The notes beneath the pieces are model-generated. The model worked only from the letters and a program-made list of their open reading frames with translations. It made no database searches and was not told the DNA's origin. DNA of 64,000 nucleotides from Candidatus Heimdallarchaeota archaeon (GTDB lineage: Archaea > Asgardarchaeota > Heimdallarchaeia > Heimdallarchaeales > Kariarchaeaceae), in NCBI GenBank assembly GCA_026702845.1, contig JADCLS010000015.1, forward strand, positions 62,001 to 126,000, read 5' to 3'. Numbering within the stretch: the first letter of the stretch is position 1; each line of letters starts with the position of its first letter. The translations under genes were made by a program, and so were the position numbers. Below, in pieces: positions 7,721 to 16,164 of this stretch.

Positions 7721-8106
7721 TCTGATTCTTCTTCTTTCTCCTCAGCACCCTCTTCAATCGATTCAAAAACCTCATCAATTATTTCGTTTCTTAATTCATC
7801 CACCAAATCAAAAGATTTCTTAAATATTGAAGAGTTTAGCTCTCGTAACTTATTTTTAGCAATCTTATTGACTTTTCGAGATAATTTCTCCCCAAGAATA
7901 AGCTTCTTCACATTGTTCATGCCCTCGGAGTAATTTCCACGGATAATATCCTCTAGATCTTCCTTGGCTTCCTCCTGAATCTCCTTGATCATCTCTTCAA
8001 GAATTTCTGGAACAATATATTTTTCAAGAGCATCTTTGATTTCCTCATCGATCTCTTCCATAACCTCTGATAATATTAATTTTGCAGTCCCATCTAGTGC
8101 AGACAT
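7717..8106 (-). CDS. Charged helical protein, unknown function
   Basis: About 129 residues, rich in Glu, Lys, Ile and Leu, with long amphipathic helices (EVMEEIDEEIKDALEKYI; EMIKEIQEEAKEDLEDII) and an acidic C-terminus. No recognised family. ATG at 8106 is preferred over the ATG at 8121 because GAAGGT lies 5-7 nt upstream of it. It probably forms a coiled coil or helical bundle. It converges with the LRR gene at 6725, sharing a 4-nt stop overlap. Confidence 0.6.
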   Translation of the reverse strand: MSALDGTAKLILSEVMEEIDEEIKDALEKYIVPEILEEMIKEIQEEAKEDLEDIIRGNYSEGMNNVKKLILGEKLSRKVNKIAKNKLRELNSSIFKKSFDLVDELRNEIIDEVFESIEEGAEEKEEESD

Positions 8107-8306
8107 ATATGACCTTCTCATGGTCTTGATTTAAATTTTATCAGCACATGGTGATTTTCTGTACTTCATATCAGAATTGATATCCACTTATACAAATAAT
8201 TATATAATTGATAAATTATAATTTCATCATCTATCACTGTATTTAGATGATGTGAGTGATCAAAGTTTTTAATTAGGAGATAATCAGAATAAAGTATAGA
8301 ATTACC

Positions 8307-9767
8307 ATGAGCGCAGACAAGACAGTTGCCAAAAAAATCTCTAACAATATCTGGGAGATACCAAAAACTGCAAGAGGAGACATGAATGTACCTGTACATA
8401 TCTATTCCAATGAGGACCTCTTCGAAAATCTTGATACAGGAGTTATAAATCAAGGTATGAATGTGGCCAGCCTTCCAGGATTGGTAAACAAAGTAAGTGT
8501 TATGCCTGATGGACACTGGGGTTATGGCTTTCCCATTGGTGGAGTTGCAGCAATGGATCTCACCGAGGGTGTAATCTCTCCAGGTGGTATCGGATTTGAT
8601 ATCAATTGTGGAATGAGACTTGTACAGACAAATCTCACAGAATCTGAGGTGAAACCTAAACTCAAACAACTAATCGAGGAATTATTTGTTGCAGTTCCCA
8701 CCGGTGTTGGTAAGAAGGGTCCGATGACACTTGATGATAGACAACTCGATGATGTGATGTCCAATGGTGTTGATTGGATCATTGATCAGGGTTTAGGCTG
8801 GGATGAAGACAAAACATTCATGGAAGAGCAAGGTGTAATTCCTGGAGCAAGACCGGAACTAATCACTAAAAAAGCCAGAGGAAGGGGAAGAAACCAAATT
8901 GGAACTCTAGGGTCTGGAAATCATTTTCTAGAGATTCAAGTAGCCAGACCACAGAATATTTATGACAGGGAAACTGCATCAGCATTTGGTGTGGAAAAGG
9001 ATGATCAGGTTGTCATGATGATACACTGTGGGTCAAGAGGTTTTGGACATCAAGTAGCATCTGAATATCTTAATACCTTCCTGGATACAATGCCCAAGCA
9101 TGGCATTAAAATCAAGGACAAGGAACTTGCTGCAGCCCCTATAAATTCTAAGGAAGGAAAAGAATATTTTGCAGCTATGGCTAGTGCAGCGAATTTTGCT
9201 TTTGCGAACAGAGCAATGATCATGCATAGTGCTAGACAAGTATTTGAGAAAGTTTTCAAGCAGGATGCGGAGGAACTTGGGATGCACCTAACCTATGATG
9301 TCTGTCATAATATTGCCAAATACGAAGATCATCAAGTAGATGGCAAACAACAAAAAGTGCTTGTTCATCGTAAAGGTGCTACTCGAGCATTTGCTCCCAA
9401 TCATGCGGATCTTGCGGATAAATACAAACCTTATGGCCAACCTGTAATCATTGGTGGCTCTATGGAAACAGGAAGTTATATGCTTGCAGGTACTGAAAGC
9501 TCCATGGGTGAGGCATTTGGAAGCTCTGCTCATGGATCAGGAAGAGTGATGAGCCGATCAAAGGCAAAAAGAATAGTGGATGGCCAGAAATTGCAGAATG
9601 ATATGCGAAACAGAGGAATCTATGTTAAAGGAGCCTCACTCAAGGGGTTATCGGAGGAAGCAGGCTTGGCATACAAGGATCTAGACTCAGTGGTGGAATC
9701 TGCATTTGAAGCTGGACTATCCAGACCTGTCGTTAAACTACTACCCATAGGCAACATCAAAGGATAA
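8307..9767 (+). CDS. rtcB: RNA-splicing ligase RtcB
   Basis: Full-length (486 residues) RtcB, the GTP- and Mn2+-dependent ligase that joins 2',3'-cyclic phosphate and 5'-OH RNA ends; in archaea and animals it joins tRNA exon halves. Metal and active-site residues are present: Asp98 and Cys101 in GFDINCGMR, His206 in GSGNHFLE, His240 in MIHCGSRGFGH, His334 in DVCHNIAKYE, and the guanylylated histidine at His409 in SSAHGSGR. No intein is present, unlike some archaeal RtcBs. Its activator archease is encoded 8.4 kb away on the other strand. It stands alone with its own promoter region. Start ATG 8307 matches the family. Confidence 0.97.
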   Translation: MSADKTVAKKISNNIWEIPKTARGDMNVPVHIYSNEDLFENLDTGVINQGMNVASLPGLVNKVSVMPDGHWGYGFPIGGVAAMDLTEGVISPGGIGFDINCGMRLVQTNLTESEVKPKLKQLIEELFVAVPTGVGKKGPMTLDDRQLDDVMSNGVDWIIDQGLGWDEDKTFMEEQGVIPGARPELITKKARGRGRNQIGTLGSGNHFLEIQVARPQNIYDRETASAFGVEKDDQVVMMIHCGSRGFGHQVASEYLNTFLDTMPKHGIKIKDKELAAAPINSKEGKEYFAAMASAANFAFANRAMIMHSARQVFEKVFKQDAEELGMHLTYDVCHNIAKYEDHQVDGKQQKVLVHRKGATRAFAPNHADLADKYKPYGQPVIIGGSMETGSYMLAGTESSMGEAFGSSAHGSGRVMSRSKAKRIVDGQKLQNDMRNRGIYVKGASLKGLSEEAGLAYKDLDSVVESAFEAGLSRPVVKLLPIGNIKG

Positions 9768-9837
9768 CCAATTTCTATCCTAAACATTGTTCATATTTTA
9801 TGCATATTTAATAAGGAGGAGCATTCCAAAGATATTG

Positions 9838-10194
9838 ATGAAGAAAATCTTGCTTAAGTTATCTATACTCAGAACCTATTTCATTCGTGGGCATTCCAAC
9901 TGGTTCGCCTATGTGATCTCATTAGTAAATTTTGTCACTATTTCCTTCTACCTTCTTATTGAGAATCTCACCATAGTACCACCATCACTCAAATTTAGAC
10001 ATTATCTCATCCTATTTGCACTCATCTATGCACCATTAGCGATTATTGTTGGTTTTGTTGATATGAAGAAAGGTACGTACAGAGTTGAACAAAATATGGC
10101 TAAGAATTTAAGTCCATTATGGAATGATGTGTTTACTAGATTAGAAAGATTAGATAAGCAACAAAAAGAAATATTAAAATTACTAAAAAGCTAA
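9838..10194 (+). CDS. Small membrane protein with C-terminal coiled coil
   Basis: About 118 residues: a basic N-terminus, two hydrophobic helices (WFAYVISLVNFVTISFYLLI; YLILFALIYAPLAIIVGFV), and a C-terminal helical tail (LWNDVFTRLERLDKQQKEIL) likely in the cytoplasm. I choose ATG 9838 because a TATA-like TATTTAAT at 9805-9812 lies about 26 nt upstream; an earlier in-frame ATT-rich extension to 9787 has no such support. Family unknown. The stop overlaps the next convergent gene by 4 nt. Confidence 0.6.
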   Translation: MKKILLKLSILRTYFIRGHSNWFAYVISLVNFVTISFYLLIENLTIVPPSLKFRHYLILFALIYAPLAIIVGFVDMKKGTYRVEQNMAKNLSPLWNDVFTRLERLDKQQKEILKLLKS

Positions 10195-12098
10195 AAATCA
10201 AACCAACATTGCACAGGAAGATGATCTGATACCGTTGTGTCTATTACTTGGCAACGATCAAGTACGAGGTCATTATAAAAGATATAATCAATTCGTTTGT
10301 TTGGATCCTCGGCAGGGGATGTGAAACCGAGGTCAGAGGTTGAAGTACCCATTGAAGTGGTGTAAAATAACCAAGCATCATTGTATATAGATCTCAATAA
10401 TAATTGTTCAGGTGAAAAGGGTCGAGAGTTGAAATCACCAACAAGAATTGTGTTCTGATCGGGTATTGAGGCTAATAGATCTTTTACTTGTTCCAGTCTT
10501 TCTTCTGTACCGTTGGACGATCCTATATGTGTAAGATGTACAGATGCAAAATTGATTTGATTAGATTGAATATCGAGTGTGGTGAGAATTGCGGTTCTAT
10601 CATAACTTAACCTAGGTTCAAGATCAATAGTTTTCTCACTCAATATAGGATATTTAGAGAAAATCGCATTTCTGATTGCATATTGTCCACCTTCAGAAAT
10701 TGCGTGATACAAGTAGCCTAATTCACCCAATCCATCAATGAGAAAAGCATACACATTACCATAAGCATTTAGGGGAGAGGCAATCGTCACCTCTTGGAAA
10801 CCAATAACGGTAGGATCATGGACCTCGATAAAATCTACTATACGCTGCATGTTATCATGTCCAAATGCATCTGTTCCATAATGAATATTGTAGGTCATCA
10901 CTGAAAAGTCATCAATTACAGGATCTGATGGAGTAGTGTAATAAAATATCGGAATTAGTAGTAGTAAAAGAAGAATGATATACAGTTTTTTCTTAATGGT
11001 GGGGATATGAAGTGTAATGAGGTTATTACGTGTGATAACAATGATTATAAGTTGTAAACCGATAAGAATAGGGAAAAGGAAATAATACTCGAACATGAGC
11101 ATTACTAAAGCTAATGACACAAATACCAGATACCCCAGATAATGGAAATGTGGTGATTTGAATGATCCATTCAATGATAGGTTGTAAACTAGCAGGTAAA
11201 TAAATCCAAGTGGGGCGAAAAACCAAAAAATTGCCAGAGTACCATGATAGGGATAAATAATTGTGGCGATCAAAAGAATGATACCCATGAGAGATGGAAT
11301 ATATTTTCCTTGAATGAATCTAACCACGAAAAACACCAGAATCATTTGAATACATGCAGATATAAGTGCTAAAATCGGATCATTTTCAACCAAGACCAGA
11401 ATACCTGGATTATTCATCATGAAAGTATATAAGAATAGTAAAGGGATCATACCAATAGACCATACACTTTGGCGACCACGAGAGGTTGAAACAATGAAAC
11501 CTGATTCTCTATATGTAATCAGTATATAGAATATTATGAAGATTAGAAGTACCGGAAATAGGATTCTATAAAGGTGATTAGACATACTAAATAACGGTTC
11601 ATGACCACTGTTCAACAATCTTATAGCATAGTCAATCAAAATAAATTGAAGAACTGCATCAGTAAGATTTACAGATGCAAAATATTCTCTTCTAGTCTCA
11701 GCGATTAAAGCATAAACGGATACACTGAAGCCTAATAACAGAAATACAAATCTCAAGATAAAATTAGCATCGAAGTATGAAAGAATTACCGTGATTAACC
11801 AAAATATTCCTAGTGAAGATAGAGAGTAACTAGCAATCCTCTGGGCTTTATAGAGGAGATAACTCAAAAGTATTGGCAGTAGTAACAATAGTGCCACTTG
11901 AACTTCAGACATAAATGACAATAATGATCCTATAGAAATGGAGATTATTGCCCGGATGAATGAGATGAAGAAAAATAGGTAAGATGCAAAAATCAATGAT
12001 CTCTGCCATTCTCTCGATTCCATAATGAAATTTAACATGAAACCTGTACTTTCGCTCGATTTAAGTATGGTTCCCACTATCGATATTAATATGTGCAC
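10191..12098 (-). CDS. Polytopic membrane protein with C-terminal endonuclease/exonuclease/phosphatase domain (CWH43/PGAP2IP-like)
   Basis: A 635-residue protein: about 10-12 hydrophobic helices over residues 1-385, then an EEP-fold domain from about 395. The EEP motifs are complete: MTYNIHYG, IGFQEVT (metal-binding Glu), VHLTHIGSS, VGDFNSRPFSPE and the terminal VSDHLPVQCWF. This order, many helices then an external EEP domain, matches the C-terminal half of eukaryotic Cwh43/PGAP2IP, which remodels GPI lipids, and some bacterial relatives. A role in cleaving or transferring a phospholipid or phosphosugar headgroup outside the membrane is inference. Start is GTG 12098. It shares a 4-nt stop overlap with the preceding gene. 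Confidence 0.75.
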   Translation of the reverse strand: MHILISIVGTILKSSESTGFMLNFIMESREWQRSLIFASYLFFFISFIRAIISISIGSLLSFMSEVQVALLLLLPILLSYLLYKAQRIASYSLSSLGIFWLITVILSYFDANFILRFVFLLLGFSVSVYALIAETRREYFASVNLTDAVLQFILIDYAIRLLNSGHEPLFSMSNHLYRILFPVLLIFIIFYILITYRESGFIVSTSRGRQSVWSIGMIPLLFLYTFMMNNPGILVLVENDPILALISACIQMILVFFVVRFIQGKYIPSLMGIILLIATIIYPYHGTLAIFWFFAPLGFIYLLVYNLSLNGSFKSPHFHYLGYLVFVSLALVMLMFEYYFLFPILIGLQLIIIVITRNNLITLHIPTIKKKLYIILLLLLLIPIFYYTTPSDPVIDDFSVMTYNIHYGTDAFGHDNMQRIVDFIEVHDPTVIGFQEVTIASPLNAYGNVYAFLIDGLGELGYLYHAISEGGQYAIRNAIFSKYPILSEKTIDLEPRLSYDRTAILTTLDIQSNQINFASVHLTHIGSSNGTEERLEQVKDLLASIPDQNTILVGDFNSRPFSPEQLLLRSIYNDAWLFYTTSMGTSTSDLGFTSPAEDPNKRIDYIFYNDLVLDRCQVIDTTVSDHLPVQCWFDF

Positions 12099-12174
12099 AG
12101 AAATTATTGCTTATGGTGATAAAATACGAGGATAAAATGATCAATTAAATCCATGAAGTAATAACTATTTATGA

Positions 12175-13683
12175 ATGGGATCTATGCACATGATAACTAT
12201 GGTATCATTTCCTGCAATTGAGGACATATACAAATATATCTCAACAAATTTACCATTCTCAATATTTGTAGGAGATTTTGAGGGAAACAAGATTTTCTTA
12301 AACAAAGCTTTTGAAGATCATAGCGGATATAGAGAATCAAAAATTGATAAAATTAGTATCTTTGATTTAGTACATCCAGAAGACATTGGGCTTATTCAGG
12401 AAAAATTGCAACAGGTAGCCAAAGGAAAGCCGATTACTGACCTGGAATTCAGATTCAAAGCTGCTAATGGTGAATACCTCTATTTGAGTACTGATGTAGT
12501 CCCCTTAGTTGACAATGAAAGGAAAATCATTGGATTTCTCAGCATTTCTATTAATATAACTGCTAGTAAACAGATAGATGAAGATAAATACAGATTGATG
12601 AAACTAGAACTACTAGCCTCCCTTAGTGGGGGAATCATACATGATTACAACAATATCTTATCTTCCATGCTTGCAAATATTAATCTTCTTCAAATGAAAA
12701 TAAAAGAACCAGAACAAGAAGATTTACTTGAAGAGATACTTGAATCTCTAATAGAGGCAAAGAACTTAACCAACAAATTTCTTACCTTTTCCAAAGGTGG
12801 TATTCCTGTAATTAAATCTGAAAATTTAAAGGAAATTGTTGAAAATTCACTAGTTATACTATCTGGTTCAAACTCTATTGCTGAGATTAAAATGCCAGAG
12901 ATTAGCATAAATGCTGATGAGCGGCAGATATTCCAGCTTTTCTCAAATATAATTGAAAATGCAGTGGAAGCAATGCCTGGAGGTGGTAAAGTGATTATCG
13001 AGGCAAAAGAAGTAAAACGAGAATCAACTAATATTCCCTCTCTCACTGCAGATGAATATGTAGAGATTCATATTTCTGATGAAGGAGAGGGAATGGATGA
13101 ATTCATCAAGAGCCGTATTTTCGAACCGTATTTTTCCACAAAGAGTTATAATCAAGGAATGGGTCTAGCAGTTGCTTATTCTATTGTGAAAAACCATGAA
13201 GGCCATATAGATTTTACATCTGAGATAGGTAAGGGAACTACCTTTAGAATCTTATTACCTGCCAAGAAAAAACATGCTAAGGTGAAAATTGAACAGCCTT
13301 CTACTAAAATCGATAAGTTGAGAGGAAATATTCTCTTCATGGATGATAATCGACCTATTAGATTTGCGATCAAAAGGATGGCCAAAGTACTGGGCATCAA
13401 CGTGGATTTAGTTGTTGATGGTGAGGAAGCAATACAATATTATCTTGATTATGGACCATATGATCTTGTTATTCTTGATCTTACCATACCTGGAGGGATG
13501 GGAGGAAGAGAAACCATCAAAAGATTACTCGAAATTGATCCTGATATTAAAGCAATTGTTTCTAGCGGATACTCCAATGATCATGTGCTTTCAAACTTTA
13601 AGGAATTTGGTTTTATCGATCTCCTATACAAACCCTATGACTTTTATACTTTCAAAAATTCTCTAGCTAAATATTTAGGATAG
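12175..13683 (+). CDS. PAS - histidine kinase - receiver hybrid protein
   Basis: A 502-residue cytoplasmic hybrid sensor kinase. A PAS domain spans about 15-130 (FVGDFEGNKIFLNKAFEDHS). The histidine box is GGIIHDYNNILSS (His156). The ATPase domain has the N box NIIENAVEAM, G1 DEGEGMDE, F box FEPYFSTK and G2 GMGLAVAYSIVKNHEGHI. A receiver domain fills 385-502 with acidic pair MDDN, phospho-acceptor VILDLTIPGGMGG, VSSGYS and KPY. No output DNA-binding domain is present, so signalling must go by phosphotransfer or protein contact. It may be co-transcribed with a 57-residue membrane peptide just downstream. Alternative starts at 12190 or 12199 are possible. Confidence 0.92.
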   Translation: MGSMHMITMVSFPAIEDIYKYISTNLPFSIFVGDFEGNKIFLNKAFEDHSGYRESKIDKISIFDLVHPEDIGLIQEKLQQVAKGKPITDLEFRFKAANGEYLYLSTDVVPLVDNERKIIGFLSISINITASKQIDEDKYRLMKLELLASLSGGIIHDYNNILSSMLANINLLQMKIKEPEQEDLLEEILESLIEAKNLTNKFLTFSKGGIPVIKSENLKEIVENSLVILSGSNSIAEIKMPEISINADERQIFQLFSNIIENAVEAMPGGGKVIIEAKEVKRESTNIPSLTADEYVEIHISDEGEGMDEFIKSRIFEPYFSTKSYNQGMGLAVAYSIVKNHEGHIDFTSEIGKGTTFRILLPAKKKHAKVKIEQPSTKIDKLRGNILFMDDNRPIRFAIKRMAKVLGINVDLVVDGEEAIQYYLDYGPYDLVILDLTIPGGMGGRETIKRLLEIDPDIKAIVSSGYSNDHVLSNFKEFGFIDLLYKPYDFYTFKNSLAKYLG

Positions 13684-13692
13684 GAAGTATTG

Positions 13693-13866
13693 ATGTCTGA
13701 TCAATTCCCAGCATACTTTCTTCTAATTAGTGCAATAATTGCCATCGGTATTTATTTGTTTTTTCCATTTCTAGTGAAGGTACTCATTTTCAGCTATACT
13801 ATAATTGTAATTATAAAACTGAGAGATTTTCGGCTTAAAATAAATTCCCAACAAAATAGCCTATAA
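13693..13866 (+). CDS. Possible 57-residue membrane peptide
   Basis: ATG at 13693, stop at 13866; 57 residues with hydrophobic helices (YFLLISAIIAIGIYLFF; VKVLIFSYTIIVIIK) and a basic tail. The sequence TAGGAAG at the kinase stop gives a Shine-Dalgarno 6 nt before this ATG, suggesting coupling to the hybrid kinase. Its 3' end overlaps the convergent gene at 13835 by 32 nt. No family; real existence is uncertain. Confidence 0.35.
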   Translation: MSDQFPAYFLLISAIIAIGIYLFFPFLVKVLIFSYTIIVIIKLRDFRLKINSQQNSL

Positions 13867-14095
13867 CTAGTAATACTATTCCTTCAATTAATCTAATCAT
13901 GACATTAATATCGATATCTGCATCGATCATTGCCTCCAGAATTCTATTACCAACCAAAGCAAATGAAGATAAAACTACTAATATCATCCCCCATGGTTCA
14001 TTAGTTGCATTAACTAGAAAATTCACACTCAATCCCAATAGGAAACTAAACACGGTATCCTCAATGAGAATAGCAATACCTTTAGATGTACTCAT
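13835..14095 (-). CDS. Small membrane protein, unknown function
   Basis: An 86-residue protein with two or three hydrophobic helices (TVFSFLLGLSVNFLV; GMILVVLSSFALVG; LIEGIVLLVIGYFVGNLF) and short polar loops with DADIDIN. Well-formed start and end and protein-like composition support it as a gene. I recognise no family and the neighbours give no clue. Confidence 0.6.
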   Translation of the reverse strand: MSTSKGIAILIEDTVFSFLLGLSVNFLVNATNEPWGMILVVLSSFALVGNRILEAMIDADIDINVMIRLIEGIVLLVIGYFVGNLF

Positions 14096-14199
14096 AATTC
14101 AATTCCAATTCTTTGAGATTATATACGTTTACGAATACGAGGATTGAATTGACTTATATTTGATACATTTCACTACAACCCGTATATATTTTTCTAGAT

Positions 14200-15336
14200 C
14201 TAATCCCAATATTCCATTAAATGAGATATTGATCGTTCTATGCTGTAAGTGATTATAAAATATCCAGAAATTATAATACTTAATATGAATAACTTTTGAT
14301 ATTTTTTTGGAGTGAAATTAAAAGCATAAATTACAAGTATTAAGATAATTGGTGATAAAGCAATTATAAATCTAGAAGATACTACAATGTCATATACTGG
14401 AACTGCTGCGAGTATTAGTCCTGAAGCGATATACAATCGCTCAATTGTATACAATTGCAACTCATCTCTATGCAAGAATAAATTGTAAATGAATAGGAAT
14501 GTAATGACAAGTAGAACAATGAATAGAACAAGATTACTTTGAATCCATGAGAAGATGGTTGTACTTCTTTCCCCATTAGGATTTAATACTTGTTTTAAAT
14601 AAGTCATCGTGAGTGAATAAACTCGTCTAATGAAAACAATAATAAAAACCGTGAATAATAAGATAATAGCTGTAATAGTTTCCTTGTTAAGATGGATTTT
14701 TTTGTAATGAAACACCAATCCAATAATTACTGCAACAAGGTGGATCACCAATCCAGTTCGATGAGCAGTGGAACTAATGACAATTAGTACTATTATTACG
14801 AGTATCTTTTTTCTATTAACATTATGTTGCAAAATCAGCGCTGAAGTGATAGAAATGATGGTGATGGTTAATGATATGCCACCCCAGGTCAGTAAGCCTA
14901 CTAGGTCTACTGGATTGAAAATAGCAAGAAGAGCTACCAAGAATAAATTATTAGAATAATTTTGCAGATTGATATACACTAGGACAGCATTAACAGATAA
15001 TAAAATACTAAATCCAATTGTAGTTATCGTGAACACATGCAAATCTGTATAGAATAATGGGAAGGTGATGAGATATAATATTGTTGGGGTTACAGGGCTA
15101 TAATACCCATCATATCTATCAAGTCTGAATGGTGTACCCTCAACAAGATCCTGAAGAAAGAAGGCATGTTGAGATAGGTCATAATAGAGATTCTGTCCAT
15201 TAAAATAATAGGTAATATAACTTTCTTTGAGTATAAACCATCGAATAAGATAACTTAAGATAAAAACTACAAGGATTTGGATCTTGAAGTTGCTTCGGAA
15301 TGTATTAGTTACCTTTTCGATTTGAGAGATCTCAAT
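14200..15336 (-). CDS. Polytopic membrane protein, glycosyltransferase-C-like; no normal start codon
   Basis: An open frame of 378 codons with about ten hydrophobic helices. After the first helix (IQILVVFILSYLIRWFIL) comes an external loop with NGQNLYYDLSQHAFF and RYDGYYSPVTP, which resembles the catalytic aspartate-bearing first loop of GT-C/PMT-type dolichyl-phosphate-sugar glycosyltransferases. The frame is open back to a TGA at 15337-15339, yet it has no ATG, GTG or TTG between 15336 and the TTG at 15042, and starting at 15042 would remove the first loop. Either a rare start (ATT 15334-15336) is used or a frameshift near 15310 joins it to GTG/TTG codons in the next frame. Function is inferred from topology only. 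Confidence 0.55.
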   Translation of the reverse strand: MEISQIEKVTNTFRSNFKIQILVVFILSYLIRWFILKESYITYYFNGQNLYYDLSQHAFFLQDLVEGTPFRLDRYDGYYSPVTPTILYLITFPLFYTDLHVFTITTIGFSILLSVNAVLVYINLQNYSNNLFLVALLAIFNPVDLVGLLTWGGISLTITIISITSALILQHNVNRKKILVIIVLIVISSTAHRTGLVIHLVAVIIGLVFHYKKIHLNKETITAIILLFTVFIIVFIRRVYSLTMTYLKQVLNPNGERSTTIFSWIQSNLVLFIVLLVITFLFIYNLFLHRDELQLYTIERLYIASGLILAAVPVYDIVVSSRFIIALSPIILILVIYAFNFTPKKYQKLFILSIIISGYFIITYSIERSISHLMEYWD

Positions 15337-15681
15337 TCACCTAATATCACTGATTTAGTAGATTTTTTTAAAACGTATTATTCGTTTCAACTATTTCATT
15401 CGATGATTGTATCGATTATTATCGATATAGAAGAGTAGATTTTTCAAGAAATCCAGTTATACGCAATTCTGACAAATTGACATATATCGATGGAAACTGC
15501 CAATAGTGAAATCATACCTTATCACAGATCATAATTATATGATTTTCAATGGAATCTCAATTGATTGGCAGATTTGGAGGTGTGATGTCCACGGTTTTTA
15601 GTTGTACTTAGGTAAAATCAAAAAATCAAAGTTGTGAATACTAGTTGTGCATTTCTAATAGATAACATGTAAAAAATAGAG
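15337..15681. other. Intergenic region, 345 bp
   Basis: Spacer between the membrane glycosyltransferase-like gene and the next minus-strand gene. It holds a poly-A/T stretch near 15362-15372 that could be the TATA element of the former and a near-palindrome TATCGATTATTATCGATA around 15410-15427. I see no coding frame or RNA gene. Confidence 0.5.
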
Positions 15682-15972
15682 TTAAACCCTGTTTTCACGC
15701 ATGAATTCCTCAAGTTCGTCAATTCGACCTTCAGCAATCATCGATTCAATTAAATCTACACGAGCCTTCTCATCTCGTTTTAGATAACTATCATCAAGTG
15801 ACATCATAATCAGCTTTTCCATCCTCATTAACCGTTTTTCCATCAGGAGTAGTTTTTCATAAAGAATTTTATTTGCAACTCTATAGGGTATCTCAACCTC
15901 TTCTCCTTCAATCATAACTTTTTTACCTGTTCGCTTAGTAGGGGTTGGCTTTTCTGCACTCTTCTTGGACAC
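15682..15972 (-). CDS. Small charged helical protein, unknown function
   Basis: 96 residues from GTG 15972. A lysine-rich N-terminus (MSKKSAEKPTPTKRTGKK), a short strand pair (MIEGEEVEIPYRV), then helices with Leu/Met heptads (LYEKLLLMEKRLMRMEKLIM) and an acidic end. It likely dimerises by coiled coil. No family recognised; stands alone upstream of a chemoreceptor on the opposite strand. Confidence 0.55.
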   Translation of the reverse strand: MSKKSAEKPTPTKRTGKKVMIEGEEVEIPYRVANKILYEKLLLMEKRLMRMEKLIMMSLDDSYLKRDEKARVDLIESMIAEGRIDELEEFMRENRV

Positions 15973-16164
15973 AATTCCAATGAATGAAGTATATAAAATA
16001 AAGCTAGAGGCAATAATAGGTTAATTAGATAATTTTTTATTCAAAATTTGCTAGTGGTTTTTTAGATGAATGATCAATTTCAGTACAAAAAATTCTAGAG
16101 AACAGAACTATCTACTAGCAAACTTGAAAGAAAACTTTTGTATAATCTAATCTAATGTTGATTA

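Noticed and set aside
8166..8669. 167-codon minus-strand frame over the start of rtcB
   Set aside because: It lies mostly inside RtcB, whose plus-strand product is clearly conserved; the antisense frame has no family likeness or start signal.
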